Shown here: in pieces, positions 1 through 7,930 of the stretch
How the letters are laid out: each line of letters begins with the position of its first letter
How positions within the stretch are numbered: the stretch's first letter is position 1
Assembly: GCA_030950835.1 (NCBI GenBank)
Contig: JAUZQU010000072.1
Coordinates: 1 to 12,012 of the forward strand
DNA length: 12,012 bases
Direction: 5' to 3'
From: Mariprofundaceae bacterium
GTDB taxonomy: Bacteria; Pseudomonadota; Zetaproteobacteria; Mariprofundales; Mariprofundaceae
Notes under the pieces: generated by a model
What the model was told of the DNA's origin: nothing
Databases searched by the model: none
What the model saw: only the letters and a program-made list of their open reading frames with translations
Position numbers and translations under genes: made by a program

Positions 1-1
1 A

Positions 2-988
2 ACTGTGTTGCAACAAGCTATGATGTTGGATGAATTGAACCATCATATCAAGATGTTGAAGCCCTCTTATTTGCCTAAAGAAGACCCAGCTTCGTTGGTA
101 CAAGGGCACTGCTTGTTGGTCAGTAACTTAAGCAGGCCCCATGATACAGCGCAAATCATGCCATTTTCACCTAAAGACCATGTTGCTGATTATATTGTGG
201 TGCCCATGGACGACTTTATCGACAAACTGGTGGTTTCCATTGATCGCTCTGAGAAAGTATTAAAAAATCCAGTGTTACAAAGCGCCGACTTACAGATTGA
301 AGAGTCTTTACATACCACGATTGTGGGTGGCAATGCGATTTTGGATGCACTACGCATGAAATCGCGAGGCACGGAAAGGCAAGAATATGGTAATGCCAAG
401 TTTGTTGCTGGCTGGTCGCTGGCGAGAAGTATTGTAGACTTGCAAAAGGCCAATGCCAAAACGGGAAGTTTGGTGCAAGAAGAAGAGAAAAAAGGGCAAG
501 TTGTTGGTGCTTGGACGGTGATGAATATTAGCCGTACAGGTTTGGCTGCAGAACGACTGAGCATGGAAAAACCTGAGTTGGGTGTAGGGTCTATGATTGG
601 TTTACACTGGAAGCCACATCGGGGTGAGCCATCGCTTGGTTTTATTCGATGGATTCGTTATCCTAAGTTGGGTGAGCAAAAGATGGGCTTTGAGTTTTAT
701 TTGCGTCCACATGTGGTGGTTCGCGGCGTGATGTTGACGGTTGGAGATACGCAAGAGCGCCGCAGCTGGCCTATTTTGGCAAGTTTTGAAGATGATGGTG
801 TACACACGATTTTATTTCCCGATAAACTTATTTTTAAGGGCATGGTATTTAGTATTGTGGAAGAAAAGTATGGTGGGTTTTTCAAGGTGATGCGGGTGCA
901 AAGTTCAGGTCCTAATTATAGTATTTGTAGCGTGCGTACGGCATCAGAGTTAGACACTAAAAACCTTGATGCAGGTATGGCAGTTTAA
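2..988 (+). CDS. Probable atypical PilZ-like (c-di-GMP-related) protein, 5' end outside the window
   Basis: The frame is open to the window edge; a GTG at 5 is the first possible start seen, but no ribosome site is visible, so the gene probably begins upstream. The visible 327 residues are mostly soluble, with no evident membrane segment. Residues about 165-245 carry a beta-rich block (WTVMNISRTGLAAERL, then LGFIRWIRYPKLGEQKMGFEFY) that resembles the degenerate PilZ-like domain of large proteobacterial proteins: a 'W.vvN.S.gGla' strand, then a 'lGviRW.r' strand, then 'lGvq'. A further beta-rich segment (ILFPDKLIFKGMVFSIVEE) follows, as in those proteins. The first half is helical and unassigned. 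The classical PilZ RxxxR signature is not evident, so actual c-di-GMP binding is uncertain. It is followed 48 nt later by hemE with no clear terminator between. The family assignment is from memory of motif shape, so I hold it loosely; the coding call itself is firm. Confidence 0.6.
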   Translation, partial: TVLQQAMMLDELNHHIKMLKPSYLPKEDPASLVQGHCLLVSNLSRPHDTAQIMPFSPKDHVADYIVVPMDDFIDKLVVSIDRSEKVLKNPVLQSADLQIEESLHTTIVGGNAILDALRMKSRGTERQEYGNAKFVAGWSLARSIVDLQKANAKTGSLVQEEEKKGQVVGAWTVMNISRTGLAAERLSMEKPELGVGSMIGLHWKPHRGEPSLGFIRWIRYPKLGEQKMGFEFYLRPHVVVRGVMLTVGDTQERRSWPILASFEDDGVHTILFPDKLIFKGMVFSIVEEKYGGFFKVMRVQSSGPNYSICSVRTASELDTKNLDAGMAV

Positions 989-1036
989 ATTTCGAAAGAG
1001 CCAAATTTTAGATATCAAAAGGGTAAGGAAGATACC

Positions 1037-2104
1037 ATGAGTGAATTACAAAATGATTTATTTTTACGCGCTTGTTTGCGCCAAGATGTAGAGCGCACCC
1101 CTGTATGGATGATGCGCCAAGCTGGGCGTTATTTGCCAGAATACAAAGCAACAAGGGCGCGCGCTGGCGGTTTTCTTAACCTTTGCCGCTCACCAGATAT
1201 GTGTTCGGAAGTTGCGTTGCAACCCATTGATATTTTGGATGCTGATGCGGCAATTTTGTTCTCTGACATCTTGGTGGTTCCCGAAGCTATGGGCATGGAA
1301 TTGACCTTTGGCACTGGTGAAGGGCCTAAGTTCCCTAAACCACTCACTTGCAAGGCTGATGTTGAAAAACTACCTGTATTGGATGACCCTACGCGTGAAT
1401 TGGGCTATGTGATGGATGCGGTGAGCACGATTCGCCGTGACTTAAATGGCAGAGTGCCTTTGATTGGTTTTGCTGGTAGTCCTTGGACACTTGCAACTTA
1501 CATGGTTGAAGGCGGTGGCTCTAAAAACTTTTCTAAAGTGAAAGCCATGATGTTCAATGCGCCTGAAACCATGCATCTGTTGCTTGAAAAACTGGCTGAT
1601 TCGGTTGCCGCTTATTTGAATGGGCAAATTGCCAGCGGTGCGCAAGCGGTACAAATCTTTGATACCTGGGGTGGCATTTTAAATACCCGTGATTATCAAG
1701 AATTCTCCTTGCAATACATGCAGCGCATCGTCTCTCAACTTACCCGTGAAAACGATGGTCGCAAAGTGCCGGTGATTCTGTATTCCAAAGGTGGCATGGG
1801 TTGGCTGGAAGCCATGGCGGATACAGGTTGTGATGTGCTTGGTTTGGATTGGTCGATTGACATTGATGAAGCGCGTCGCCGTGTTGGTGATAAGGTTGCC
1901 TTGCAGGGCAATATGGATCCGACCATGTTGTATGCCAAACCTGAACGTATTCGTACTGAAGTGAAGGATATTCTGGCTAAATTTGGGCATGGCAATGGGC
2001 ATGTGTTCAACCTTGGCCATGGTATTACGCCTGATGTTCCCCCTGAACATGCCATTGAATTCTTTAAAGCTGTGCGTGAAGAGTCTGCGAAGTATCACGG
2101 CTGA
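1037..2104 (+). CDS. hemE: Uroporphyrinogen decarboxylase
   Basis: HemE is a cytoplasmic, cofactor-free enzyme that removes four acetate carboxyl groups from uroporphyrinogen III to give coproporphyrinogen III in haem synthesis. The 355 residues match the family's usual length and cover the whole TIM barrel. RQAGRYLPEY at residues 27-36 is the first family signature and contributes substrate-binding arginines. The aspartate in FSDIL (D77) corresponds to the catalytic Asp that contacts the pyrrole NH groups. GFAGSPWTLATYMVEGG is the second signature and supplies the active-site Tyr. QIFDTWGG, QGNMDP and FNLGHGI occur in the expected order toward the C-terminus. AAGGA at 1025-1029 sits 7 nt before the ATG. 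The gene lies between the PilZ-like gene and the riboflavin genes. It has no functional link to either that I can infer beyond shared orientation. Confidence 0.97.
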   Translation: MSELQNDLFLRACLRQDVERTPVWMMRQAGRYLPEYKATRARAGGFLNLCRSPDMCSEVALQPIDILDADAAILFSDILVVPEAMGMELTFGTGEGPKFPKPLTCKADVEKLPVLDDPTRELGYVMDAVSTIRRDLNGRVPLIGFAGSPWTLATYMVEGGGSKNFSKVKAMMFNAPETMHLLLEKLADSVAAYLNGQIASGAQAVQIFDTWGGILNTRDYQEFSLQYMQRIVSQLTRENDGRKVPVILYSKGGMGWLEAMADTGCDVLGLDWSIDIDEARRRVGDKVALQGNMDPTMLYAKPERIRTEVKDILAKFGHGNGHVFNLGHGITPDVPPEHAIEFFKAVREESAKYHG

Positions 2105-2109
2105 TATTG

Positions 2110-2262
2110 ATGGATAAACAATGTGTTCAATGGATCAAACTAGGGGAAGAGAAGCCCGATTTGATTTATAATCAGGTATGGGAGGTCACTTGTATGACAT
2201 GGCCTAACCCCATACCTGAAACAATGGATAAAACTCAGGTCAAACGCATTCGTGCTCGCTAA
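2110..2262 (+). CDS. Possible 50-residue small protein, unrecognised, perhaps frameshifted
   Basis: This ATG-started ORF begins 5 nt after the hemE stop, encodes 50 residues and ends at TAA 2260-2262. It is tryptophan-rich (three Trp in a line with EKPDLIYNQVWEVTC and MTWPNPIPETMDK) and ends in a basic KRIRAR. The composition reads like real protein rather than random sequence. There is no good ribosome site, so it would depend on coupling to hemE. I do not recognise the family. Oddly, the +1 frame continues as a charged helix-like LAKDDEELEKRL ending at TAA 2291-2293, just before the ribE start. The original protein may thus have been about 60 residues, with a one-base shift near 2250. It could also be non-coding spacer. 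Confidence 0.4.
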   Translation: MDKQCVQWIKLGEEKPDLIYNQVWEVTCMTWPNPIPETMDKTQVKRIRAR

Positions 2263-2295
2263 AGATGATGAAGAATTAGAGAAAAGGTTATAACG

Positions 2296-2922
2296 GTGTT
2301 TACTGGAATTATTCAAGATATTGGTGCTGTTCATGCATTAGAAAAGCAGGCACAACAGTCTTTATTGGTGTTTTCTACTGCTTTGGACATGCGTGCATGG
2401 CAACTTGGTGATTCGGTGGCAGTCGATGGTTGTTGTTTGACCATTACGGCATTCCCTGATGATAAAAAGAGCTTGTGGGCGGCAACATTATCCCCTGAAA
2501 CATGGGCATTAACGCGCTTTTCTCGTCTTATTGCTGGTGATTTGGTCAATTTGGAGCCTGCTTTGCGTGTTGGTGATGCCTTGGGCGGACATATGGTGAG
2601 TGGACATATTGATGGTTTGGCTACGCTGGTTGCCTTACAAGATGTGGGTGAACACAAACAAATCGACTTTGAAGTGCCCCAAGGTTTACAACAATATGTG
2701 GTCAAAAAAGGCTCAATTACGCTAAATGGGGTGAGTTTGACGGTAAATACCGTTGAAAACCGCCTTTTTTCGGTCAACTTGATTCCCCACACGCTTGAGC
2801 ACACCAATTTACACCTTTTACAACTTGGTGACGTGCTCAACCTTGAAACTGATTTGTTGGGGCGTTATGTAGAGCGTATGCTTGATTGTAAAAATGAAGA
2901 ACAAACAGGAAAGTTCATATGA
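2296..2922 (+). CDS. ribE: Riboflavin synthase, alpha subunit
   Basis: Riboflavin synthase converts two molecules of 6,7-dimethyl-8-ribityllumazine into riboflavin plus the pyrimidinedione that is recycled by RibH. The protein begins MFTGIIQDIGAV, the diagnostic N-terminus of the family, which fixes the GTG at 2296 as the start; AAAGG at 2283-2287 lies 8 nt upstream. The two tandem lumazine-binding barrels are visible. Barrel 1 has SVAVDGCCLTIT and GGHMVSGHIDG; barrel 2 has GSITLNGVSLTVN and LIPHTLEHTNL. The C-terminal trimerisation helix follows NLETDLLGRYVERML. The length of 208 residues is normal. The stop overlaps the ribBA start by 4 nt (ATGA), so the two are probably translationally coupled. 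No ribD precedes it and I see no FMN (RFN) riboswitch consensus in the 190 nt upstream. Confidence 0.97.
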   Translation: MFTGIIQDIGAVHALEKQAQQSLLVFSTALDMRAWQLGDSVAVDGCCLTITAFPDDKKSLWAATLSPETWALTRFSRLIAGDLVNLEPALRVGDALGGHMVSGHIDGLATLVALQDVGEHKQIDFEVPQGLQQYVVKKGSITLNGVSLTVNTVENRLFSVNLIPHTLEHTNLHLLQLGDVLNLETDLLGRYVERMLDCKNEEQTGKFI

Positions 2923-4154
2923 GCCTTGACCCTTGCGAAGAATTGATTGAAGAGCTTAAAGCAGGGCGCATGATTATCCTTGCTGATGATGAAGACAGGG
3001 AGAATGAGGGCGATTTGGTGATGGCTGCAGAGTGGGTTACACCAGAAGCTATCAACTTCATGGCAACCCATGGTCGCGGTTTGATTTGCTTGACCTTAGA
3101 AGAAGAGCAAGTGGATAAGCTTAATTTGCCTTTGATGACATCCAACATCAATTCCAAATTCAAAACCAATTTTACAGTGTCCATTGAAGCTGCGGAAGGC
3201 GTGACGACTGGCATTTCCGCCTACGATAGAGCGCATACTATCCGTACAGCCATCAAAGATGATGCTGTAGCCCAAGATATTCATTCGCCAGGGCATGTTT
3301 TTCCGCTCAAAGGGCAAGAAGGCGGGGTGTTGGTACGCGCTGGGCATACCGAAGCCAGCATTGATTTGGCACGTTTAGCAGGATTAAAACCTGCGGGTGT
3401 GATTTGTGAAATCATGAATGAAGATGGCACGATGGCGCGTATGCCAGAATTGAAAGTGTTTGCCAAAAAACATGGTATTAAAATTGGTTGCATTGCCGAT
3501 CTGATTGCACATCGTTTAAAACATGATTCATTGGTCAAACGTGAAGTTGAAGTGCGTTTACCCACTGAGTTTGGTGATTTTAAAATGGTTGGTTTTAGTA
3601 ATGTGGTGGACGATGCGGAACATGTGGCATTGGTCATGGGTGAGCCGACTGCGGAGCAGCCTTGTTTGGTGCGTGTGCATTCAGAGTGTTTAACGGGTGA
3701 TGTATTTACTTCGCGCCGCTGTGATTGTGGCTCGCAACTTCATGCTGCTATGCAACAAATTGCTGAGGCAGGTTGTGGTGTGTTGTTGTATTTGCGTCAA
3801 GAAGGGCGCGGCATCGGTCTGTTTAACAAATTGCGTGCTTATTCCTTGCAAGATGCAGGGCATGACACTGTAGAAGCCAATAAAAAGCTTGGTTTTAAGG
3901 CTGACTTGCGTGATTATGGTATTGGAGCGCAGATTTTGCGTGCTTTGGGGCTAAAAAAGCTTCATTTATTGACCAATAACCCGAAAAAAATCATTGCCTT
4001 GGATGGTTATGGTTTGGAAGTAGTGGAGCGTGTGCAGCTGGATACCTTTGCCCATGATGAAAATATCCACTATTTGACCACCAAACGCGATAAAATGGGG
4101 CATTTGTTTGACACTTTAGCTGAAAAACCGCAAGGAGAAAGCCATGAGTCTTGA
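2919..4154 (+). CDS. ribBA: Bifunctional 3,4-dihydroxy-2-butanone 4-phosphate synthase / GTP cyclohydrolase II
   Basis: This cytoplasmic fusion supplies both inputs to the riboflavin pathway. Its RibB half turns ribulose 5-phosphate into the four-carbon unit, and its RibA half opens the GTP ring. The RibB domain spans roughly residues 1-203, with ILADDEDRENEGDLV, MATHGRGLICL, GVTTGISAYDRA and GHVFPL.. RAGHTEA all intact. The RibA domain spans roughly 205-411. Its zinc cysteines are C257, C268 and C270 (SECLTGDVFTSRRCDCG), followed by RQEGRGIGL at 293 and LLTNNPKK near the C-terminus. Some RibBA fusions carry a degenerate RibA half; this one keeps the metal and catalytic motifs, so both activities are expected. 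AGGA at 2907-2910 precedes the ATG. The gene overlaps ribE by 4 nt and ribH by 11 nt. Confidence 0.97.
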   Translation: MSLDPCEELIEELKAGRMIILADDEDRENEGDLVMAAEWVTPEAINFMATHGRGLICLTLEEEQVDKLNLPLMTSNINSKFKTNFTVSIEAAEGVTTGISAYDRAHTIRTAIKDDAVAQDIHSPGHVFPLKGQEGGVLVRAGHTEASIDLARLAGLKPAGVICEIMNEDGTMARMPELKVFAKKHGIKIGCIADLIAHRLKHDSLVKREVEVRLPTEFGDFKMVGFSNVVDDAEHVALVMGEPTAEQPCLVRVHSECLTGDVFTSRRCDCGSQLHAAMQQIAEAGCGVLLYLRQEGRGIGLFNKLRAYSLQDAGHDTVEANKKLGFKADLRDYGIGAQILRALGLKKLHLLTNNPKKIIALDGYGLEVVERVQLDTFAHDENIHYLTTKRDKMGHLFDTLAEKPQGESHES

Positions 4155-4638
4155 TGTACCCACTTTAGAAGGCACGGTGGATGCTTCGGGTTTACGCATT
4201 GGTATTGTAGCCAGTCGATTCAATGCGAAGCTGATGGATAGCTTGCTTTTAGGGGCGACTGATGCTTTATTGGCGCATGGTGCAGATCAGCAAAGTATAC
4301 GTATCGTGCGTGTGGCAGGTGCTTTAGAGATTGGTACGATTGCGCAACGTATGGCAAAGTCACAAGTTTATGATGTGATTGTCTGCTTGGGTTGTGTGAT
4401 TCGCGGTGGAACAGCACATTTTGATTATGTGTGTGAAGGCGCGATGCGGGCGATTGGTCATGTGGCAGAGCGTGGTGATATTGGTGTGGGTAACGGCGTG
4501 TTGACGGTAGACACATTGGAACAAGCTTGGGATAGAACGGGCGGCACACATGGACATAAAGGTGCAGAAGCTGCTTTGACAGCAGTGGAAGTGGCATGTG
4601 TATTAAAAGATTTAGAACCCTTAGTGGAGTTGGCGTGA
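4144..4638 (+). CDS. ribH: 6,7-dimethyl-8-ribityllumazine synthase
   Basis: Lumazine synthase condenses the RibBA butanone phosphate with the ribitylamino-pyrimidinedione, giving the substrate of RibE, and usually assembles as pentamers or 60-mer capsids. Family marks are RIGIVASRFNAKLMDSLL near the N-terminus, GCVIRGGTAHFDYV with the catalytic His at residue 92, and GVLTVDTLEQAWDR followed by HGHKGAEAAL (phosphate-binding region). At 164 residues it is of usual length. Two conserved sites differ from consensus. The usual VPGAxEIP reads VAGALEIG (residues 57-64), and the residue before GVLT, typically Phe, is Asn117. These may alter the ligand pocket or assembly but the catalytic His is kept. 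AAGGAG at 4132-4137 precedes the ATG by 6 nt. The start overlaps ribBA and the stop overlaps nusB. Confidence 0.95.
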   Translation: MSLDVPTLEGTVDASGLRIGIVASRFNAKLMDSLLLGATDALLAHGADQQSIRIVRVAGALEIGTIAQRMAKSQVYDVIVCLGCVIRGGTAHFDYVCEGAMRAIGHVAERGDIGVGNGVLTVDTLEQAWDRTGGTHGHKGAEAALTAVEVACVLKDLEPLVELA

Positions 4639-5105
4639 GCGAAAAAGAACAGAAGAAGAAAAAGAAAAAACGTATGCCTAACCGTCATTTGGCGCGTGAA
4701 TCTGCCTTAGAATCCTTGTATGCTTGGCATAATGGTGGCAATGATGCGGCGATGATTCCTTCGATTTTGGCAGATCGTTTGCAACAACAAGAGCGACAAG
4801 CCCAAGATGCGGACTATTTGCGTGAAGTGGTTTATGGTGTGAGTGAAGGTTGCGCGGATTTGGATGCTTTGATTGCTGGGGCAGTGCAAGGGCGCAGTTT
4901 GCGCAGTGTCGCACATGTGGAAATGAATGTATTACGCATCGCCGTATGGGAAATGAAATTTCGCTTGGAAATCCCCTATCGTGTGATTATCAATGAAGCT
5001 TTGGAGTTAACAAGGGCTTATGCGGATGAACCTTCGCGTGGTTTTATCAATGGCGTGTTGGACAAGGTCGCACAGGTGTTGCGTGCTGAGGAAATGAAAG
5101 CATAA
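4635..5105 (+). CDS. nusB: Transcription antitermination factor NusB
   Basis: NusB pairs with NusE (S10) on boxA RNA to support antitermination, especially of rRNA operons. I chose the GTG at 4635 because it overlaps the ribH stop (GTGA) and has GGAG at 4626-4629 with 5-nt spacing; this gives 156 residues. An ATG at 4674 would give 143 residues, close to the bare NusB fold. The extra N-terminus is a lysine tract (EKEQKKKKKKR), encoded by an A-rich run at 4641-4670. The helical fold follows: RESALESLYAW, DADYLREVVYGV, VEMNVLRIAVWEM, YRVIINEALELT and FINGVLDKVA, all in family order. The ribH-nusB pairing is very common across proteobacteria, which supports both calls. The lysine tail could contribute unspecific RNA affinity, but that is inference. 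Confidence 0.95.
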   Translation: MSEKEQKKKKKKRMPNRHLARESALESLYAWHNGGNDAAMIPSILADRLQQQERQAQDADYLREVVYGVSEGCADLDALIAGAVQGRSLRSVAHVEMNVLRIAVWEMKFRLEIPYRVIINEALELTRAYADEPSRGFINGVLDKVAQVLRAEEMKA

Positions 5106-5138
5106 GATTTGCCATATTGGGCAGCGAAGGAGGCTATT

Positions 5139-5849
5139 TTGGAATACATAGAATGTACACACTGTCATAAAAAATATGGTGTTAACGACAAAATACGCGC
5201 TGCCGCAGGACGTGATATTAAATGCAAAGCCTGCCAAAAAACTTTTCCGATTGTGCTGCTTGGTGCTGAAGTTTTAGAAGAAGATTTATCGGTGGTCAGG
5301 GAAGGTGGTTGGGATCCTTCGTTTACTATGCCAACCACAGAAACCCAAGCTAAAGGCGGCACAGCAAAGTCACAAACTGATACGGACGATGATGAAGGTG
5401 ATTTAGCGGCTTTTGTTAAAGCTGAAAAGCAGAAGAAAAAATTACAAATACAAGTAATATCTGGTTTAGCAGTGTTTGCATTGCTGATTTTGACCTTGTT
5501 TTTCATACTTGGCGGTGAGCCAAACTTGGTGACACAAGTATCCAACATCACCCAATCAGCAGAGAAAAAAGCGCAGCAAGATGCGGTCAAATCAAGTCAA
5601 CTTGAAGATAAAGATAACGCTGAATGCAGAGAAGCTGCTGCTGCCCAATGGGCCATAGATTCGCAAATCATGCATGGTGATTATAGCGCAGAAATCTATG
5701 TTGAGCTTTTGCAACGTAGCCAGTTGCAGTCGGCGCAAGTGCGCCAGCTTTGTAGGGATACAAACATCATTCAACATATCTTGAAGTCGGCAACAGAAGC
5801 CTATAAACCACAATGGTTTGAACAAGAACTCAAGGCATTGCTTCCTTAA
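5139..5849 (+). CDS. Zinc-ribbon, single-pass membrane protein of unknown function
   Basis: Start chosen at TTG 5139 because AAGGAGG at 5127-5133 lies 5 nt upstream; an upstream TTG at 5109 has no such site. The protein would be 236 residues. It opens with a zinc ribbon of the MJ0042 type: C6-x2-C9 in IECTHCHKKYGV, then GRDIKCKACQKTF with C29-x2-C32. An acidic, low-complexity linker (TDTDDDEGD) and a lysine-rich stretch (KAEKQKKK) lead into one hydrophobic segment at about residues 105-126 (ISGLAVFALLILTLFFILGG). About 110 residues then follow, mostly helical, with two further cysteines. The charge pattern suggests the ribbon faces the cytoplasm and the C-terminal part the periplasm. Such ribbons occur at the N-termini of many proteobacterial proteins of unknown role. 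It sits 33 nt after nusB and ahead of the dnaK promoter; I cannot assign a function. Confidence 0.8.
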   Translation: MEYIECTHCHKKYGVNDKIRAAAGRDIKCKACQKTFPIVLLGAEVLEEDLSVVREGGWDPSFTMPTTETQAKGGTAKSQTDTDDDEGDLAAFVKAEKQKKKLQIQVISGLAVFALLILTLFFILGGEPNLVTQVSNITQSAEKKAQQDAVKSSQLEDKDNAECREAAAAQWAIDSQIMHGDYSAEIYVELLQRSQLQSAQVRQLCRDTNIIQHILKSATEAYKPQWFEQELKALLP

Positions 5850-5882
5850 CTGGCAAAAGGCTCGTTTTTTTGTGCTTAGGGG

Positions 5883-5911
5883 TTGAAAAGTCAATTTTGC
5901 GTCCTTATCTA
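5883..5911 (+). promoter_or_regulatory. Candidate sigma-32 (heat-shock) promoter for dnaK
   Basis: TTGAAA at 5883-5888 is followed after 14 nt by CCTTATCTA at 5903-5911. The E. coli sigma-32 consensus is roughly CTTGAAA, a spacer of about 11-16 nt, and CCCCATNTA. The -35 core is exact and the -10 block matches 7 of 9. It lies about 50 nt before the dnaK ATG, the expected place. No CIRCE repeat, the alternative HrcA-type heat-shock operator, is visible here. Confidence 0.6.
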
Positions 5912-5960
5912 TGGCTGTAGAAGATAGTTTAGATTTTTATGTACAGTCGGAGCAAAGAAG

Positions 5961-7904
5961 ATGGCAAAAGTAATTGGTATTGATTTAGGCACCACCAACT
6001 CATGTGTAGCAGTGATGGAAGGGGATACAGCAAAAGTTATCCCGAATAGTGAAGGTGATAACACTACACCATCAGTGATTGGTTTTACTGCTGATGAACG
6101 TTTGGTGGGTGCTGCGGCGAAACGTCAAATGGTCACCAACCCAGAAAAAACATTTTTTGCAGTCAAACGTTTGATTGGTCGTAAGTTTGATTCCAAAGAA
6201 ACCAAACATCACCATGAATTGGTCTCTTATCCGATTGTTGCTGCTGATAATGGCGATGCTTGGTTAGAAGTTGATGGCAAGAAAATGAGCCCGCAAGAAG
6301 TCTCAGCGATTACCTTGCAAAAAATGAAATCAACAGCCGAAGACTATTTGGGCGAAACCGTGACTGATGCTGTGATTACCGTACCTGCATATTTCAATGA
6401 TTCACAACGCCAAGCGACCAAAGATGCTGGGGCGATTGCTGGTCTGAATGTATTGCGTATTGTCAACGAGCCAACTGCTGCGGCACTTGCTTATGGTCTT
6501 GATAAAACAGAAGAAAATCATTTGATTGCTGTGTATGACTTGGGCGGCGGAACATTCGATATTTCTATTTTGGAAATTGGCGATGGTGTGTTTGAAGTGA
6601 AAGCAACCAACGGCGATACTTTCCTTGGCGGCGAAGACTTTGACCAAGTGCTTATCAAATATTTAGCAGAAGAGTTCAAAAAAGAACACGGTGTTGATTT
6701 GATGAAAGACACCTTGGCGTTGCAACGTTTGCGTGAAGCCTCTGAAAAAGCAAAAATTGAACTTTCTTCTAGCCAACAAACAGAAGTGAACTTACCCTTT
6801 ATTACTGCGGATGCTGCAGGGCCTAAACATTTGTTGATTAAAGTTTCACGGGCGAAATTTGAGTCTTTGGTGGGTGATTTGGTTGAAAACTCACTCAAAC
6901 CATGTGCCCAAGCCTTGAAAGATGCTGGTGTAAAAGCTTCTGACGTGCATGAGGTTGTGTTGGTGGGCGGTCAAACCCGTATGCCATTGGTACAAGAAAA
7001 AGTGCAGGCATTTTTTGGCTCTGAGCCACATAAAGGTGTGAATCCTGATGAAGTTGTGGCGATTGGTGCTGCGATTCAAGGTGCTATTTTGACGGGTGAT
7101 GTCACCGATGTGTTGTTGCTTGATGTGACACCATTATCCTTGGGTATTGAAGTGGAAGGTGGTTTATTCAATAAGATTATTGAGAAAAACACCACTATCC
7201 CTACCAAAAAATCACAAACATATACTACTGCCGCCGATAATCAGTCAGCAGTGACCATCAAAATTGCCCAAGGCGAGCGTGAAATCTTCTCTGCCAACAA
7301 AGAGATGGGTTTGTTTAATCTTGAAGGTATTGCTGCTGCATCACGCGGCACGCCGCAAATTGAAGTGACGTTTGATATTGATGCCAACGGTCTTATCCAT
7401 GTGCATGCCAAAGATAAAGGCACAGGCAAGGAAACGTCGATTCGCATTGAATCTGGCTCTGGTTTGAGTGAAGAAGAAATCGAACGCATGAAGCAAGATG
7501 CTGAAGAACATGCTGAAGAAGATGCCAAAGTAAAAGAGAATATTGAGGCGCGTAACCGTGCGGATCAAATGGTCTTTGCTACTGAAAAATCATTGGCTGA
7601 ACATGCTGATGTGGTGGATGAAGAGACTAAAAAGTCGATTGAAGATGCTTTAGAAGTGTTAAAAGAAGCACTTAAAGGCGATGACTTTGCAGCGATTAAA
7701 ACAGCGGAAGAAGATTTGGCGACCAAATCACAAAAGTTAGGCGAAGCGGTGTATCAAAAGATGCAAGCTGAGCAAGAAGCGCAAGATGCTGGCACAGCAG
7801 AAGCACCTGAAGCATCATCAAGCAAAACAGAAGATAAAAATGCTGGCGCACAAGATGCTGACATTGTGGATGCTGAAGTGGTGGAAGAAAAAGATAAAAA
7901 ATAA
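5961..7904 (+). CDS. dnaK: Molecular chaperone DnaK (Hsp70)
   Basis: DnaK is the ATP-driven cytoplasmic Hsp70 that binds exposed hydrophobic peptides, working with DnaJ and GrpE. At 647 residues it is full length. The nucleotide-binding domain (about 1-385) carries IGIDLGTTNSCVAV at 5-18, NEPTAAALAYGLDK, and the phosphate-2 loop DLGGGTFD at 193-200, whose Thr198 matches the autophosphorylated Thr199 of E. coli. VVLVGGQTRMP and DEVVAIGAAIQ complete it. The interdomain linker is LLLDVTPLSLGIE; the peptide-binding beta domain and helical lid follow, then a disordered acidic/Ala-rich tail ending in DIVDAEVVEEKDKK, as in other Gram-negative DnaKs. GGAG at 5949-5952 precedes the ATG. It is not flanked by grpE or hrcA, and its transcript should end at the terminator immediately downstream, so dnaJ is expressed separately. 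Confidence 0.99.
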   Translation: MAKVIGIDLGTTNSCVAVMEGDTAKVIPNSEGDNTTPSVIGFTADERLVGAAAKRQMVTNPEKTFFAVKRLIGRKFDSKETKHHHELVSYPIVAADNGDAWLEVDGKKMSPQEVSAITLQKMKSTAEDYLGETVTDAVITVPAYFNDSQRQATKDAGAIAGLNVLRIVNEPTAAALAYGLDKTEENHLIAVYDLGGGTFDISILEIGDGVFEVKATNGDTFLGGEDFDQVLIKYLAEEFKKEHGVDLMKDTLALQRLREASEKAKIELSSSQQTEVNLPFITADAAGPKHLLIKVSRAKFESLVGDLVENSLKPCAQALKDAGVKASDVHEVVLVGGQTRMPLVQEKVQAFFGSEPHKGVNPDEVVAIGAAIQGAILTGDVTDVLLLDVTPLSLGIEVEGGLFNKIIEKNTTIPTKKSQTYTTAADNQSAVTIKIAQGEREIFSANKEMGLFNLEGIAAASRGTPQIEVTFDIDANGLIHVHAKDKGTGKETSIRIESGSGLSEEEIERMKQDAEEHAEEDAKVKENIEARNRADQMVFATEKSLAEHADVVDEETKKSIEDALEVLKEALKGDDFAAIKTAEEDLATKSQKLGEAVYQKMQAEQEAQDAGTAEAPEASSSKTEDKNAGAQDADIVDAEVVEEKDKK

Positions 7905-7930
7905 GCTTTTATTGGCTTGATGTTTGTAAC

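Noticed and set aside
1679..2098. Long minus-strand frame opposite hemE
   Set aside because: It is antisense to a clear hemE reading frame, has no recognisable motifs, and arises from codon bias.
2105..2295. FMN (RFN) riboswitch upstream of the riboflavin operon
   Set aside because: None of the conserved RFN blocks could be seen, and the stretch contains a protein-like small ORF.
5845..5870. T-run after the zinc-ribbon gene as an intrinsic terminator
   Set aside because: The seven Ts at 5864-5870 are not preceded by a stable stem; only a 4-bp AAGG/CCTT pairing is available.
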